This document shows, one piece after another, positions 45,092 through 55,051 of a stretch of 64,000 nt of DNA. The notes under the pieces were generated by a model. It saw nothing but the letters and a program-made list of their open reading frames with translations. It was not told the origin of the DNA and ran no database searches. The position numbers were made by a program, and so were the translations under genes. Source of the stretch: Apoderus coryli (lineage: Eukaryota; Arthropoda; Insecta; Coleoptera; Attelabidae); contig OU452206.1 of NCBI GenBank assembly GCA_911728435.2, forward strand, positions 13,484,297 through 13,548,296. Direction: 5' to 3'. The first letter of the stretch is position 1. Each line of letters starts with the position of its first letter.

Positions 45092-46353
45092 AGGTACGTT
45101 ACGGTAGGATTGCTGGTTGTCTCGTTGGGCAGTCGCGGCTGGCAGGCGGCTGAAAGTCTCTACGATTCATTGTTTCCGCTGAAACGTCCCAGCAGTACGT
45201 TTTGATCTTCAAAGGCATACGGGTTATTACAAAAATGAGTTCTAATAATTAATCACGGTCTTTATTATCAGTATCTTTGATAGACGAGGAGGAAGATCAT
45301 ACCTATTTACTGATATCAGTTAAAAATACGCAAAAATTTCCATTATACAGGGTGTTTCAAATAGACGCTACAATATTATTTAAGGGGGTGATTCCTCAGG
45401 TAATTTTATGGAAAATGTAAATAACGATTTTTTTTAATTCAGTCAAACATCTTTTTACCGATTTTTTTTTTTCAATTTGAAAGCGTTGTTGCTAGTAATG
45501 GGGAGCTTATATAGCCCTAAATAGATCAATATTATTAAGTCCAGTGGTGTAAGGGGGGTAATTTCCATATTGTCTTGAGATGAAGCAACTAAAACCACAA
45601 CTGCCAAGTTTTAAAGAAATCGTTAAGGAGATATTTGACTTAATTAAAAAACCGATATTTCCAAAAAAAGCTTTCTTGGAAACAATGCATTTTCAGGCGT
45701 ATGTTTATGGGAACTTTTTTTTATAAAATGACCTGAGAACCCCGCATTAAATATTACCGCGTCTTTATGAAACACCCTGTAGGTCTGTCAAGACATTAAG
45801 AAGGCTACTTTAAAGTACTAATTGGCTGATTTTTATTCCAAATATTCTCCCGAATTTCTATTTTTTTAAAATTCTAATTTCCACGGACAAAGAATTGTGG
45901 ACATTTACTCACTTCTTCACTCAGCATTTCGGTTTCTTCACTGGACCACTTTACTCATTTTTACGGAAAACTGAACCCACGTGATACCTTAGCCGTAACG
46001 TCTCGACTGGTCGGAAAGCAGTTGAGAAGCGGCAGTCGACTACCGTATATCCAGCCTGTTGAATATAGGTGCAATGGTAAATCTGAGTCAAATATGATTG
46101 TGGCAACGCTGTTTTTGTTGTGACACTTTTGACAGTTGAAAAAGAGAGAAGATTAGAGGTTAATGTTTCTATGTTCCATATAATAATTTGTTTTTATTAA
46201 AAGTACTACAAAACAACTAAATACTTTCCAAACTTACAAACGACACAGCCGCCACGACTGAGACGTTCCACCAAAGACACCATTGTACTTCATTAAAGGA
46301 ATGCGCGACGGCCAAACGCGACGACGACAAGCAGTCCTACCAAAAACGTACCT
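45092..46353. mobile_element. Harbinger-type MITE in whirlin intron
   Basis: Starts AGGTACGTTACGGTAGGA and ends TCCTACCAAAAACGTACCT, flanked by TTA at 45089-45091 and 46354-46356. The inverted ends continue as TTGCTGGTTGTC / GACGACAAGCAG. The 3-bp TTA duplication points to PIF/Harbinger. 1262 bp including an inserted mariner-type MITE; no transposase ORF. Confidence 0.82.
45348..45779. mobile_element. 432-bp CAGGGTGTTTC MITE nested in the Harbinger MITE
   Basis: TA-CAGGGTGTTTCAAATAGACGC left and GCGTCTTTATGAAACACCCTG-TA right, with matching internal blocks (ATTCAGTCAAACATC / GATATTTGACTTAATTA; CGATTTTTTTT). Contains ATTAAGTCCAGTGGTGTAAG, shared with the copies at 39560 and 53140. Non-coding. 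Confidence 0.88.
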
Positions 46354-46448
46354 TTAATGAATTTGGGACGACTATCAATAAATCTAAGCAAACAAAATCT
46401 CATAATATACTTTTAGAAATACTCTTCTAACTTGGCATTAAATTTTAG

Positions 46449-46514
46449 GTTGTTGAAGCAAAGAAAAGCAACATGGAACCGAAGCCAACAGCACTGATAT
46501 TTCTGGAAGCCTAA
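46449..46514 (+). CDS. dysc: Whirlin/dyschronic: last coding exon up to the first stop
   Basis: Acceptor TTAAATTTTAG. Continues phase 0 from the PDZ exon with VVEAKKSNMEPKPTALIFLEA and TAA at 46512-46514. The spliced open frame of the three exons is therefore uninterrupted (about 161 codons in the window). VVEAKK completes the last PDZ beta strand; vertebrate whirlins also end soon after this domain, so this stop is plausible as the normal terminus. However, the frame stays open for another 31 codons after it (next entry). Confidence 0.82.
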   Translation, partial: VVEAKKSNMEPKPTALIFLEA

Positions 46515-46610
46515 CATTTGCTACGCCTCCCCCCTAGCGACCCTCCGGGGCCAATCAACACAGCAGAAGTCACCGATAATGACGATGTCGAGTACGATAC
46601 TGAACTTTAA
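46515..46610 (+). other. In-frame extension after the whirlin stop (readthrough or mutated-stop candidate)
   Basis: Directly after TAA the same frame reads HLLRLPPSDPPGPINTAEV then TDNDDVEYDTEL and a second TAA at 46608-46610. The segment is much less AT-rich than the flanking UTR/intron and has a coding-like composition, with an acidic run and a final T-E-L that fits a class I PDZ ligand (S/T-x-hydrophobic). A single C-to-T change (CAA to TAA) would have created the first stop. Whether it is translated by readthrough, edited, or a disabled remnant cannot be told from sequence. Confidence 0.5.
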
Positions 46611-46771
46611 ATGTTTTTTAAATTATTATAGAGCCCAAAGAAGACAGAAGACAAATATTCTTGATTGGAATTACTAAGAGGAGTGGATGTTACTAACATC
46701 TAAGCAGCTAAAATTATCAATCAAATACGGTTTTTATTTGCATTAATAATAACAGGAATTAGGTGGGTTGC

Positions 46772-46777
46772 AATAAA
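46772..46777 (+). promoter_or_regulatory. Candidate polyadenylation signal for whirlin
   Basis: AATAAA about 260 bp after the second stop codon, in the first 300 bp of 3' sequence. AATAAA is frequent by chance in AT-rich DNA. Confidence 0.4.
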
Positions 46778-47024
46778 ATGGAACCCTAGCAAGAAATTAT
46801 GACATTGTTTGTTAATTAAGAGTTTAGATGATTATTTTATTTAACTATCGTTTATAAAGATATATTTACAAATTTGTGAAATTTAATCACGACAGAAGTT
46901 CTTAGAAATGATTATGTAATGAAATATGGGAATTATATTAAAATTGAAGAGATAAAAATTGCCAGAACTATCTAAGACTAGGTACTGAATGGCTACTATG
47001 TGTGTATAAAACATCATCATCAGC
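46778..47024. other. 3' flank of whirlin
   Basis: AT-rich, no feature recognised. Confidence 0.4.
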
Positions 47025-47115
47025 ATTCACTCGCTAACGCAATGCATTACTCCAACTCAGGGATTTCTCTTGTGAGCCCTAAGATAGCTCAACAGACCGA
47101 TCCTCAAGCTGCAAA
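47025..47115 (-). pseudogene. 3' end of the zinc-finger-tailed non-LTR family
   Basis: The minus strand reads CSLRIGLLSYLRAHKRNP-stop, the degraded counterpart of CGSRIGLFSHLRVHNRNS at 23.2 kb, followed by the same 3'UTR words (GCGAGTGAATGCTGATGATG). The (TGA)n run at about 47014-47022 is probably the 3' tail. Only ~90 bp remains. Confidence 0.65.
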
Positions 47116-48603
47116 TTTTATAAGGGATATATCCGAAATATATAGGATTTTTTTTCTTTTTCAATTTTATTATATGTTACATCAAAACTACATGAGTACC
47201 TACGCTTCACAATTAAACAAAAACTTCATATCTTTCATCCGCTGAGAGGACACATCAGTCTATTTTGGCAGTTAAATGTTGTCCTCTCTATTTCGATTCT
47301 TTTGTCAGTATTGTTCTGTGACCCTACTTAGACATTAGTCTTGTCAATAATAAACGAAGAATACGGTACGAAATATGTATGAAATGTGAGCAAATGTCGA
47401 ATTGCCCTTTATATTTAGAGCCCTGAACAAAAATGTAGGCTCAGTAAATAATTCTCATATTTTATTAATTCTCAACTGTTATATTTGTAATTTTCATTTA
47501 TTTAAATTTTAATAACACAATTTATTTAATTGAAAATTTGGAACACCAATAGTGCCACAATCAATTATTATACTTACTTATAAAAATAGAAACATAAATA
47601 AAATACGTACACAAGCATAATAAACTTATTAATTAAAAAAGTTCTTAGTAATTCCTCAATGATCCTGTAATTCTTTTTTTGGGAGACTGAAAAAATCTAC
47701 AACTACTACATATCATTAATCACCTAGGTCTGGTTCATTCATTTTTAGTCCAAGCCACTACATTGTATTTTTGCCAGAGTTTTAAATACTTATACCTGAC
47801 ATCTTAGTATTCAAATTGAATACCTAGTTGCGCATGGATTTCAGTAGAAATTGGGTGAATTAAAGTGATTCAAAACTACGTTTTCGAATGTTAGCCGCAC
47901 CTTAATTCCGTGTCATTATTTATTGTACCAAGTAAAACCCATTTTATATAACGCCAAAGACGTCTCTGATTTATGTTTTTGGAAATATATCATTAATTAC
48001 CATTTTTGTTACAAATAAACTAAAGTAGTTGGCTAAGAATTAATGGACTGGAATTTTGTGTAGCTGTCGTAGGGATTAGAAAACATTTCTATAGCTTCAC
48101 GTGACGCCAATTAATAATAAATTTGTTGACAAATTTTAATCTTTGAGGGAAATAGTGAGTTCTAACGTAAGCAATAAAAAAGTCAATCTGTTTGTTTGTT
48201 AGTATTAAAAATACATATTATATCATTAATGTTGAGCTTGAATATGCTTACGCAAGCGTAGCTTTTGGTAAACGTAACCTATTAGTTGTGTAGCTTGATA
48301 TTTAAAAGAAATATATCATATCTTTGGTAATTTGGGGTTGGAAATCTTGCTTTGAATGGATAGTGCTTTTTACGTGGTGTATTAGGTTATCAGTCTTTTA
48401 GCATTCAATTTGAGTTCATAAATTGCATTTCAAATATTATGTATTCATTATAAACGGTATTCAAAGACAGAAATTCTAATAAAACGTAACTTTGCTAGCT
48501 CTGTGACAGGTTTGTTAGAATTTACCTATGTTGGCACGCAAAAACATCAAGACATTGGGCAGTGGAAACCTCCAATATACCTGGAATCTTGAGGATAATA
48601 TTA
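47116..48603. other. AT-rich non-coding stretch
   Basis: Nothing recognised. Confidence 0.45.
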
Positions 48604-49156
48604 TTAGGTCAACACGAAAAACTTTGGTGAACAGATGCGCACTTGTATCACCTGGGTGCGACCACGTCAGGGTCTATTATGACTCATATCTATTTATATT
48701 TCACCGCGCAGGTCAATATTCTTAACAAAGTCGATTATTTTGCTGGATGGGCTGTTCTGCTTCTGAGGTCTTTATAGCCTCCGACACCAGCAAGCATTCT
48801 TTTGAGATCTGAAAACAGGGAAAAGTCACTGGGGGCTAAATATGGAGAATACGTTGGGTGAGTAAGCAATTCGAAGCCCAATTCATTCAATTTTGCCATA
48901 GTATTTATCGATTTGTGACACGACATTGTCTTGGTGAAACAGCACTTTTTTTTGTTTTGCAAATGTGGCGTTTTCTTTGCGATTTCTGCCTTCAACAAAA
49001 CAAAACAAAAGTTGCTTCACACAAAATGCAATAACTCACGAATCAATAGTTAGATTGCTGTCAAATTTATACCCGTATAGTTTGAAGGTTAGTACTAAAT
49101 AAAAATCATATAAAAAATTCTAGTAACGCCATCTACGGACTTATTGAATGACCTAA
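48604..49156 (-). mobile_element. Internally deleted mariner element
   Basis: One end at 49156 reads (minus strand) TTAGGTCATTCAATAAGTCC; the other at 48604 reads TTAGGTCAACACGAAAAACT; both are flanked by TA. TTAGGT-type tips are typical of classical mariner. At 553 bp less than half of a full element remains. Confidence 0.72.
48735..49010 (-). pseudogene. Mariner (DD34D-type) transposase fragment
   Basis: The minus strand gives LKAEIAKKTPHLQNKKKCCF, then (after a small frameshift that destroys the QDNAPCHKS-type second-Asp box) SINTMAKLNELGFELLTHP and TYSPYLAPSDFSLFSDLKRM. The third catalytic Asp lies in LAPSDF. It continues DLKRMLAGVGGYKDLR and fades out. The upstream HTH half is missing through the internal deletion. 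Confidence 0.85.
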
Positions 49157-49560
49157 TATATTATCCAATGATTTTTGTTCACTATTAGCCAAATAGCGTT
49201 TGTCAGCTAGTAAAAGTGCACCATTTCAAGTAGGACGTTTTTTTTTAATTACAGTGGACTTGACTAGAATCCGAATAGATGCTAATTATCACTCTCTAAG
49301 CTAGCTAACTATTGTCTAGGCCTCTTGGCGTTTAGAAGAATGTAGAAACATCGAAATATGCACAATCTGCCGATCTCCTTGTAGCTGGAATTAGATTTTC
49401 AATATTTGATAATTTAACTCTTCAAATTACTTTTCAATTGATTGGTGCTTATCGTTGGGTCCCTGATTGAAAAAAACTAAAAAAAATACGAAATCTCGAT
49501 AGTCTTAAACTACGAGAAAAAAAATCAGTATTTTGTTTTACACGCTGTAAATTACATCGG
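49157..49560. other. Non-coding stretch
   Basis: Nothing recognised. Confidence 0.4.
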
Positions 49561-50367
49561 TGTTCCATTAAATTTCTATTGAAGTCTGGAAAACACACCT
49601 CATTCTTAGTTCGTTTATCAATATGTGCAATTATCGTTTAACTTACCATTTTATGGAAAAATATTTTAATTATTAAAATTTAATTAAATTACAGTTACAT
49701 ATTTTGGTCTAATTTTTTCTTTTTGTATATCATATTTTTTGCTTTTGTTTTTTAATAAAGTTTAAGACTATTTAACGACTTGTTTTTTGTTAAAGCCGGA
49801 ATGGAAAGAACGTCATCGACAAACGTAATAAAAAAAATTTTGTTGGTATGAATATGAGTTGTGTTATAGGTTATAGTCTCCAGGCTGCAATTGACAATAT
49901 GCTCTTAAAATTACAGACGAATAAAGCTTTAGTAATAATTAACCAATCCAGTTAGATTTATCAATATGAAAATTGCTGGATTGGTTAATTATTACTAAAG
50001 CTTTATTCGTCTGTAATTTTAAGAGCATATTGTCAATTGGAGCCTGGAGACTGTCAACTATAACACAACTCATATTCATACCAACAAAAAAATTTTTATT
50101 ACGTTTGTCGATGACGTTCTTGCCATTCCGGCTTTAACAACAAACAAATAGTTAAGTAGTCTTAAACTTTATTAGAAAACAAAAGAAAAAAATATGATAT
50201 ACAAAAAGAAAAAATTAGACCAAAATATGTAACTGTAATTTAATTAAATTTTAATAATTCAAATATTTTTCCATAAATTGGTAAGTTGAAACGATAATTG
50301 CACATATTGATAAACGAACTAAGAATGAGGTGTGTTTTCCAGACTTCAATAGAAATTTAATGGAACA
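49561..50367. repeat. Near-perfect palindrome with ~391-bp arms
   Basis: Left arm 49561-49951, right arm 49976-50367, loop 24 nt (49952-49975). By eye the arms differ at only a few percent of positions, mainly single-base differences and run-length changes in A/T tracts. Outer tips TGTTCCATTAAATTTCT / AGAAATTTAATGGAACA; inner stem AACCAATCCAG / CTGGATTGGTT. I see no TIR of a known family, no target duplication and no ORF of note. A transcript from either strand would fold into a long hairpin. Confidence 0.93.
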
Positions 50368-51441
50368 TTGTACGTCTTAGTGTTGTGTTTGTTCAATTGT
50401 TGACATGCCACTGATGATGGGACTGGTCTAGTCCCGAAACATGTATGGCCGATAGTTTCTATTAAATTTATTTTGTGGAGATTCGACTTTCATTTAAGCA
50501 CCAAATAATTTTTCTTTAATATCCCAAAAACGCATGCCCCATGTCTCTTCTCGTTCTCTCGGCAATAATTGGTCCGATGCACTTCATTTGTCCAGCAGTT
50601 TATTTAGTTTATCATTAGAACGGCATTTCGACAAAAAAAAAAGGAAACGTTAGAATACACCACTAAAATTATCAATTTTTGGACGCACAATGATAATTTT
50701 TGGTGACTCAAGACTGTTAACGCCTGGATTAGTCCAGCTTGAATTGTTGAATAAATTTGTTATAATAATACCCGTAACGAGTGCTATCCATATTACGTGA
50801 GAAACAAATTGAAAATTTTGTTTAAAGGGAAAAGCTTAGAAACGTTTTCTATATTGTTATTATTTGTTCTAATAACAAAAATAATATAATCTCATATAAT
50901 ATGCATAAACATTCTCATTATGTAACAAAAAAACATCGCAACCTATCATCATAGACTAATTGTTATAAAATACTTGTTAATTGATTAATAATAATTGTTG
51001 TGTACAGCTTTAATAAAACAATACTTATAATAAAATCAATTAGGCTTTTGTTGTTAATAAAATCGGCAATTTAATTATTAAAATATGGTTGTGCATATTA
51101 TAAATGTCGTATTTTAAATATGTACAACGTGTGAACTTGTATAACATGAGAATAATTTAATTTCAATAAAATAGGGTCTCTAAAATTCTAGCTAGGAGAT
51201 CTTTGAAACATTGATGTTTAGTCATTTTTTGTATTGGGTATAAATGTTAATTTTATTTATTTATTTTTATCCTGCTTCGAAATTTTGATGTTATTTTTAG
51301 TCGAATTATTTGCAAATATTCTTGTTTGAAAAATGTTTGAAATTCTCATCTCGTAAATGAAGCAACATATGAAAAAAATATAAGAGATAAAAAAGTTGTG
51401 GTTTTACTTGGTTCATCTCAAGATAATATCGAAATTAAATT
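50368..51441. other. AT-rich non-coding stretch with a Penelope-type motif
   Basis: The motif at 50407-50450 (CTGATGAT, hairpin GGGACT/AGTCCC, GAAACATGTATGGC) is treated in findings. Before 51442 the sequence (GGTTTTACTTGGTTCATCTC) matches the interior of the 45348 MITE family, into which the next element is inserted. Confidence 0.5.
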
Positions 51442-51484
51442 ACAGTCTACGACGGCGTAAACGGCGATGATGGTAATTTTCTTA

Positions 51485-51705
51485 TTTCCACTTTAATACT
51501 GGAAATTCCACTTTTTAACTGGAAATTCCACTTTTTAACTAGAAATCCCATTTTTTTATTGGAAATTCCATTTATAAACTAGAAATTCCACTTTAAACTG
51601 GATAGTCCATGCTAAATTGAAAATTCCACTTTAAACTGGAAAATCCACTTTTAACTGGAAATTCCACCTTTAAACTGGAAATTTCATTTTTAAACTGGAC
51701 ATTTA
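51485..51705. repeat. Left subterminal iterons (about 11 copies of a 19-20-mer)
   Basis: Tandem units of the form AAATTCCACTTTTTAACTGG with variants (e.g. AAATCCCATTTTTTTATTGG). Each unit contains the near-palindrome CTGGAAATTCCA-type core, a plausible protein-binding site. Confidence 0.9.
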
Positions 51706-51849
51706 GATTTTATAGTTTACTTACTCTGAATGAAAAGTATCAGTTGAGCTGTTGAGCTAGCCACATTAAGTTTGGTAATTAACATTTACATATCTATTAT
51801 GCAAATGCAGAAAAATGACAAACCCAATGGCCAAACTTAAAGATCTAAT

Positions 51850-52811
51850 AAGTTCTTATTTTTCGCGCTTTTGGGATTGGTTTCCAACAGTTAATAATAA
51901 ACATTGGTTTTTGCACAATTTCTTTGTGTGCAATATCAGATATAACTTTTTCCACGTTCAAGCTAGTTACAATCGTTTTACAATCAAGGCTTTCCATTTT
52001 ATCTAAAAATTCATTCTTGTCTATTTTTTGAAAAATCTGTTAAAGCTAGTTCTAGAAAAGATTAATTCAATTCCCCGCAAAATTCACTAAATATGCAAAG
52101 CTCCATAAATCGCTCGGCAATACCAATTGGGAAATACCTATTGCTGTAGTTTCTATCTAACAAATATTATTTTAGCTACTGATTGCCATCTTTTTGCATC
52201 AAGATCATTTCGAATTACTGGAATTTTACCCACAACGTTGTCATAAAATTAAGTCCAAAATTCGCTTAGACAATCCCGGAATTCACCACCAAAATCTTCA
52301 GCCATTTCATTCAATCATTGTAATTTGCATTGGACCGCAATTCATGTTCAACGTGGAGAATGCTGTTATCATTTCATCCACAACATGTCCTCGGTGAAGT
52401 GTGAGTAATTGAATACGTTCCTGAAAGGATGCAAGTTCGCTTTCGGCAGCATTATCTCCGAAATAAAGAGAAGACTGGGGAGGTGGTGTTAAAATATTAT
52501 AATCATCTAAATTTATAATTTCTTGAGGGTTGGTAATATTGTCAATATTGAAAGAGGTTCTTAGAGCGTTTTAAAACACTATATTGTCATAGCTCAATGA
52601 AATGTTAACGCATTACTCGAATAGTAGTATCTTCTAGACTGTCAACTTTATTTTCAAACTCTACATCTGATTTCAAACTCCCCGATTGAGAGGTGAGCAA
52701 CAAGGGTTGATCGTTTGTAGTCATTGTAGTAGCACCATCAAACAATACCCAAATATCTCTCACACAAAACGCAGCTGAACAGTACATTTTGATAGAAACC
52801 ATTGTTGACAA
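51850..52811 (-). pseudogene. HECT-domain-like (G2E3-type) ORF of the iteron transposon
   Basis: Read on the minus strand in three or more frames. 52811-52605: CVRDIWVLFDGATTMTTNDQ, PLLLTSQSGSLKSDVEFENK. 52565-52307: RTSFNIDNITNPQEIINLDD, PPPQSSLYFGDNAAESELAS, FQERIQLLTLHRGHVVDEMI, FSTLNMNCGPMQITMIE. Next frame: DFGGEFRDCLSEFWT, then past a stop FYDNVVGKIPVIRNDLDAKR, WQSVAKIIFVR and FPIGIAERFMELCIF. Last: KVISDIAHKEIVQKP and MFIINCW, to about 51855. The order M-x-I-T-M, G-x-x-RD-x-LSEFW, PxIR-x-D, W-x-S/A-V/IA-K/RI, YFPIxL, AHKE-x-x-QKPxFI matches the HECT-like region of G2E3-type proteins often found duplicated in animal genomes. The catalytic-Cys lobe is not recognisable. Frameshifts and stops: dead. 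Confidence 0.68.
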
Positions 52812-52989
52812 AGCGCAAACAACTCATTTGCTGAACGTAACTTACTTAAGTTAGTATATACATACCTACATTTAATAAATTTAACATACCTAGACAAGGG
52901 CCCAATAAAAAACGACACGCTTACAATGCTTTCCATTCGAGTGCTTAGTAACTGTTATCAAATATCATTAATCTGAAGTTTAAATGTAG

Positions 52990-53055
52990 ACTCTCCAGTT
53001 TAAAGTGGAATTTCCAGGTTTTAAATGGAATTTCCAGTTAAAAAGTGGAAATAAG
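52990..53055. repeat. Right subterminal iterons (about 3 inverted copies)
   Basis: CCAGTTTAAAGTGGAATTTC, CCAGGTTTTAAATGGAATTT and CCAGTTAAAAAGTGGAAAT, the inverse of the left repeats, placed next to the right inverted end. Confidence 0.88.
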
Positions 53056-53098
53056 AAGAAAATTACTATGATGGCCTTTCTACGCCGTCGTAACAGTC

Positions 53099-55051
53099 GG
53101 TGGCGTACATTTTTTTTTCGTCAATAATTTTTTATTAAGTTGCCCCCCTAACACCACTGGACTTAATAATTTTGATCTAGTTAGGCCCATGTAAGCTCCC
53201 TATTTCTAACAACAACGCTTATAATTTTCCTTCCTTTTCTTGTTTAAACCTGGTATTTTTTTACTCGTAAAATGTATAAAAGAAGGCTTCAACTCTCTTA
53301 GCCAAATCCTAAATATACTTATTCTATCTAAATTAAATAAGTTTCCAGAGGATTCCATGATTACCCACAGGACGCAAAATAGGACGTCGAAATCATATTA
53401 TAAAGTAATAAAATTATTTATTTTGTGAAAAATATGTTTTTATTAACAAGTCGTTAAAAAAAAATAATAATGATTCTTATATGTCTTCTATTTTTTTTTT
53501 TAATATTAGGTATAATTCTTAATACTTTCAACCTATATTTGTTCTCCCGTTATTTGTTTAATTGAATTAAATCTTGCATTGCGAATTAATTATAGATTTT
53601 TTAAATATTTTTATTTCACTCTGAATATCATCAAATGAAATAAACAAGTTCCAACAATTATACGTATTATATTCAATACGTAATTTTATTTGTTATACAA
53701 GTTCTAAACAACAACAAACCAAAGAAGCCGGAATTTTCTCCTTGAACGGCTAATTTTTGATAACATTCTTCAAATATGTAACCTTTAAATTCAAAAAAAA
53801 CTGTTTAAAATATGACAATCGGTGACACATCCTTTTTTTTTGCTAAATCTAGAGGGAGAGGCACTGTAGATAAAAATTATACGATGTAAATACACAAATC
53901 TATAAAAATAATATACTCAAATACTATATTTTCAATAATGAAAAACAAAAGCAAAATAAACATTATTTTATAATTCGCAGTATTAATATTAACATACTAT
54001 TAAAAAAAATATGATCATTAACTATTTCACATTATAAAGAAATGATAAATCATTGTATAAAAAATGCAAACTAAATTATTATTATAAAAATAAATAAAAT
54101 GATGAAGGGAAATGACTAAGTCGTGCCAAAGATGTACGCTAAAATTTACTACATTAAATGATTAATAATAATTATTGTAAAAATCGATGTAAAATTTGTT
54201 TTGTGTGGTCAGGAAAACAAAAATGAAATTTTTTTAAAAATATTTGCCTATTATTTGCAAAATAAAAAATATATTTAAATTGTCATCAATCTTAAAAAAT
54301 AAATAATATTTAGTGAAAATAATGTACTAGTTGCCTTTATTTTTTTTTCTCGGTGTAAAATAGAATCTCCACTCTAAACTTATACCCCCGAATAATGGAA
54401 GAAGTAAATTTCTGGCTCACTGTGTATTTAAGATTTTTTGTTGTTGAATGTTGAGAATTTAATTTGCTATTCACATGATCTAAACAAACAAAGAAAGAAA
54501 TTTTCATGGATATGAAGACCAACCTATCGACCGGAAATTTTTTTTCCGTGTATGGAAATTGTTTATTTAGGTTTTGAGAGATTCATTTATTTAGAAAGTA
54601 TCTGGAGCTCTGCAAGATAACTTTAGGAGACACAAACTGAAGCGTCATCTATAAATTGAATTAATATCATCGGATGAACTGACATTATGCCACATATCGT
54701 GAATACAATGGTTCACAAATTTTAAAATTCTGAAGTTTGGTGAAATGCAGTGAAAATAAAAATTATTATCTAAAGTTTTATAAATGCACTGTGCTACTTT
54801 TTTATCAAACTTAAAATGCCAAAATCAGAATTAACACTTTGCATTTTCGGACCCCCTCGTATCGCGGTTAGCAGGTAAGAAGCTTCTTGATAAGTTACCT
54901 GCTGTCAGAAATAAAAAATCAGGCCTAAAAATCCAGCTGTATTATGCGCGGACGATCTACCTCGTTCTTGGTGAGACGTAATAATTGTTTGAGCGAAAAT
55001 TGTCTGCATACGTAAGCTTGGATACGCGATGGAATTGGTATTCTATTTATA
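53099..55051. other. AT-rich non-coding stretch
   Basis: 53130-53220 is the other half of the MITE interrupted by the iteron transposon (ATTAAGTTGCCC, GGACTTAATAATTTTGATC). The remainder to 55051 is very AT-rich with no recognised feature. Confidence 0.5.

Larger units (their letters stand above)
51448..53092 (-). mobile_element. Transposon of unclear superfamily with HECT-like ORF and subterminal iterons
   Basis: Starts TACGACGGCGTAAACGGC and ends TACGCCGTCGTA; flanked by ACAGTC at 51442-51447 and 53093-53098, a 6-bp target duplication. The inverted ends go on for about 60 bp with GATGATGGTAATTTTCTTATT on the left mirrored on the right. Immediately inside are arrays of a ~20-bp repeat (see iteron entries). 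The only coding content is a decayed minus-strand ORF. It is inserted in an older mariner-type MITE whose two halves flank it. 1645 bp. Confidence 0.82.
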
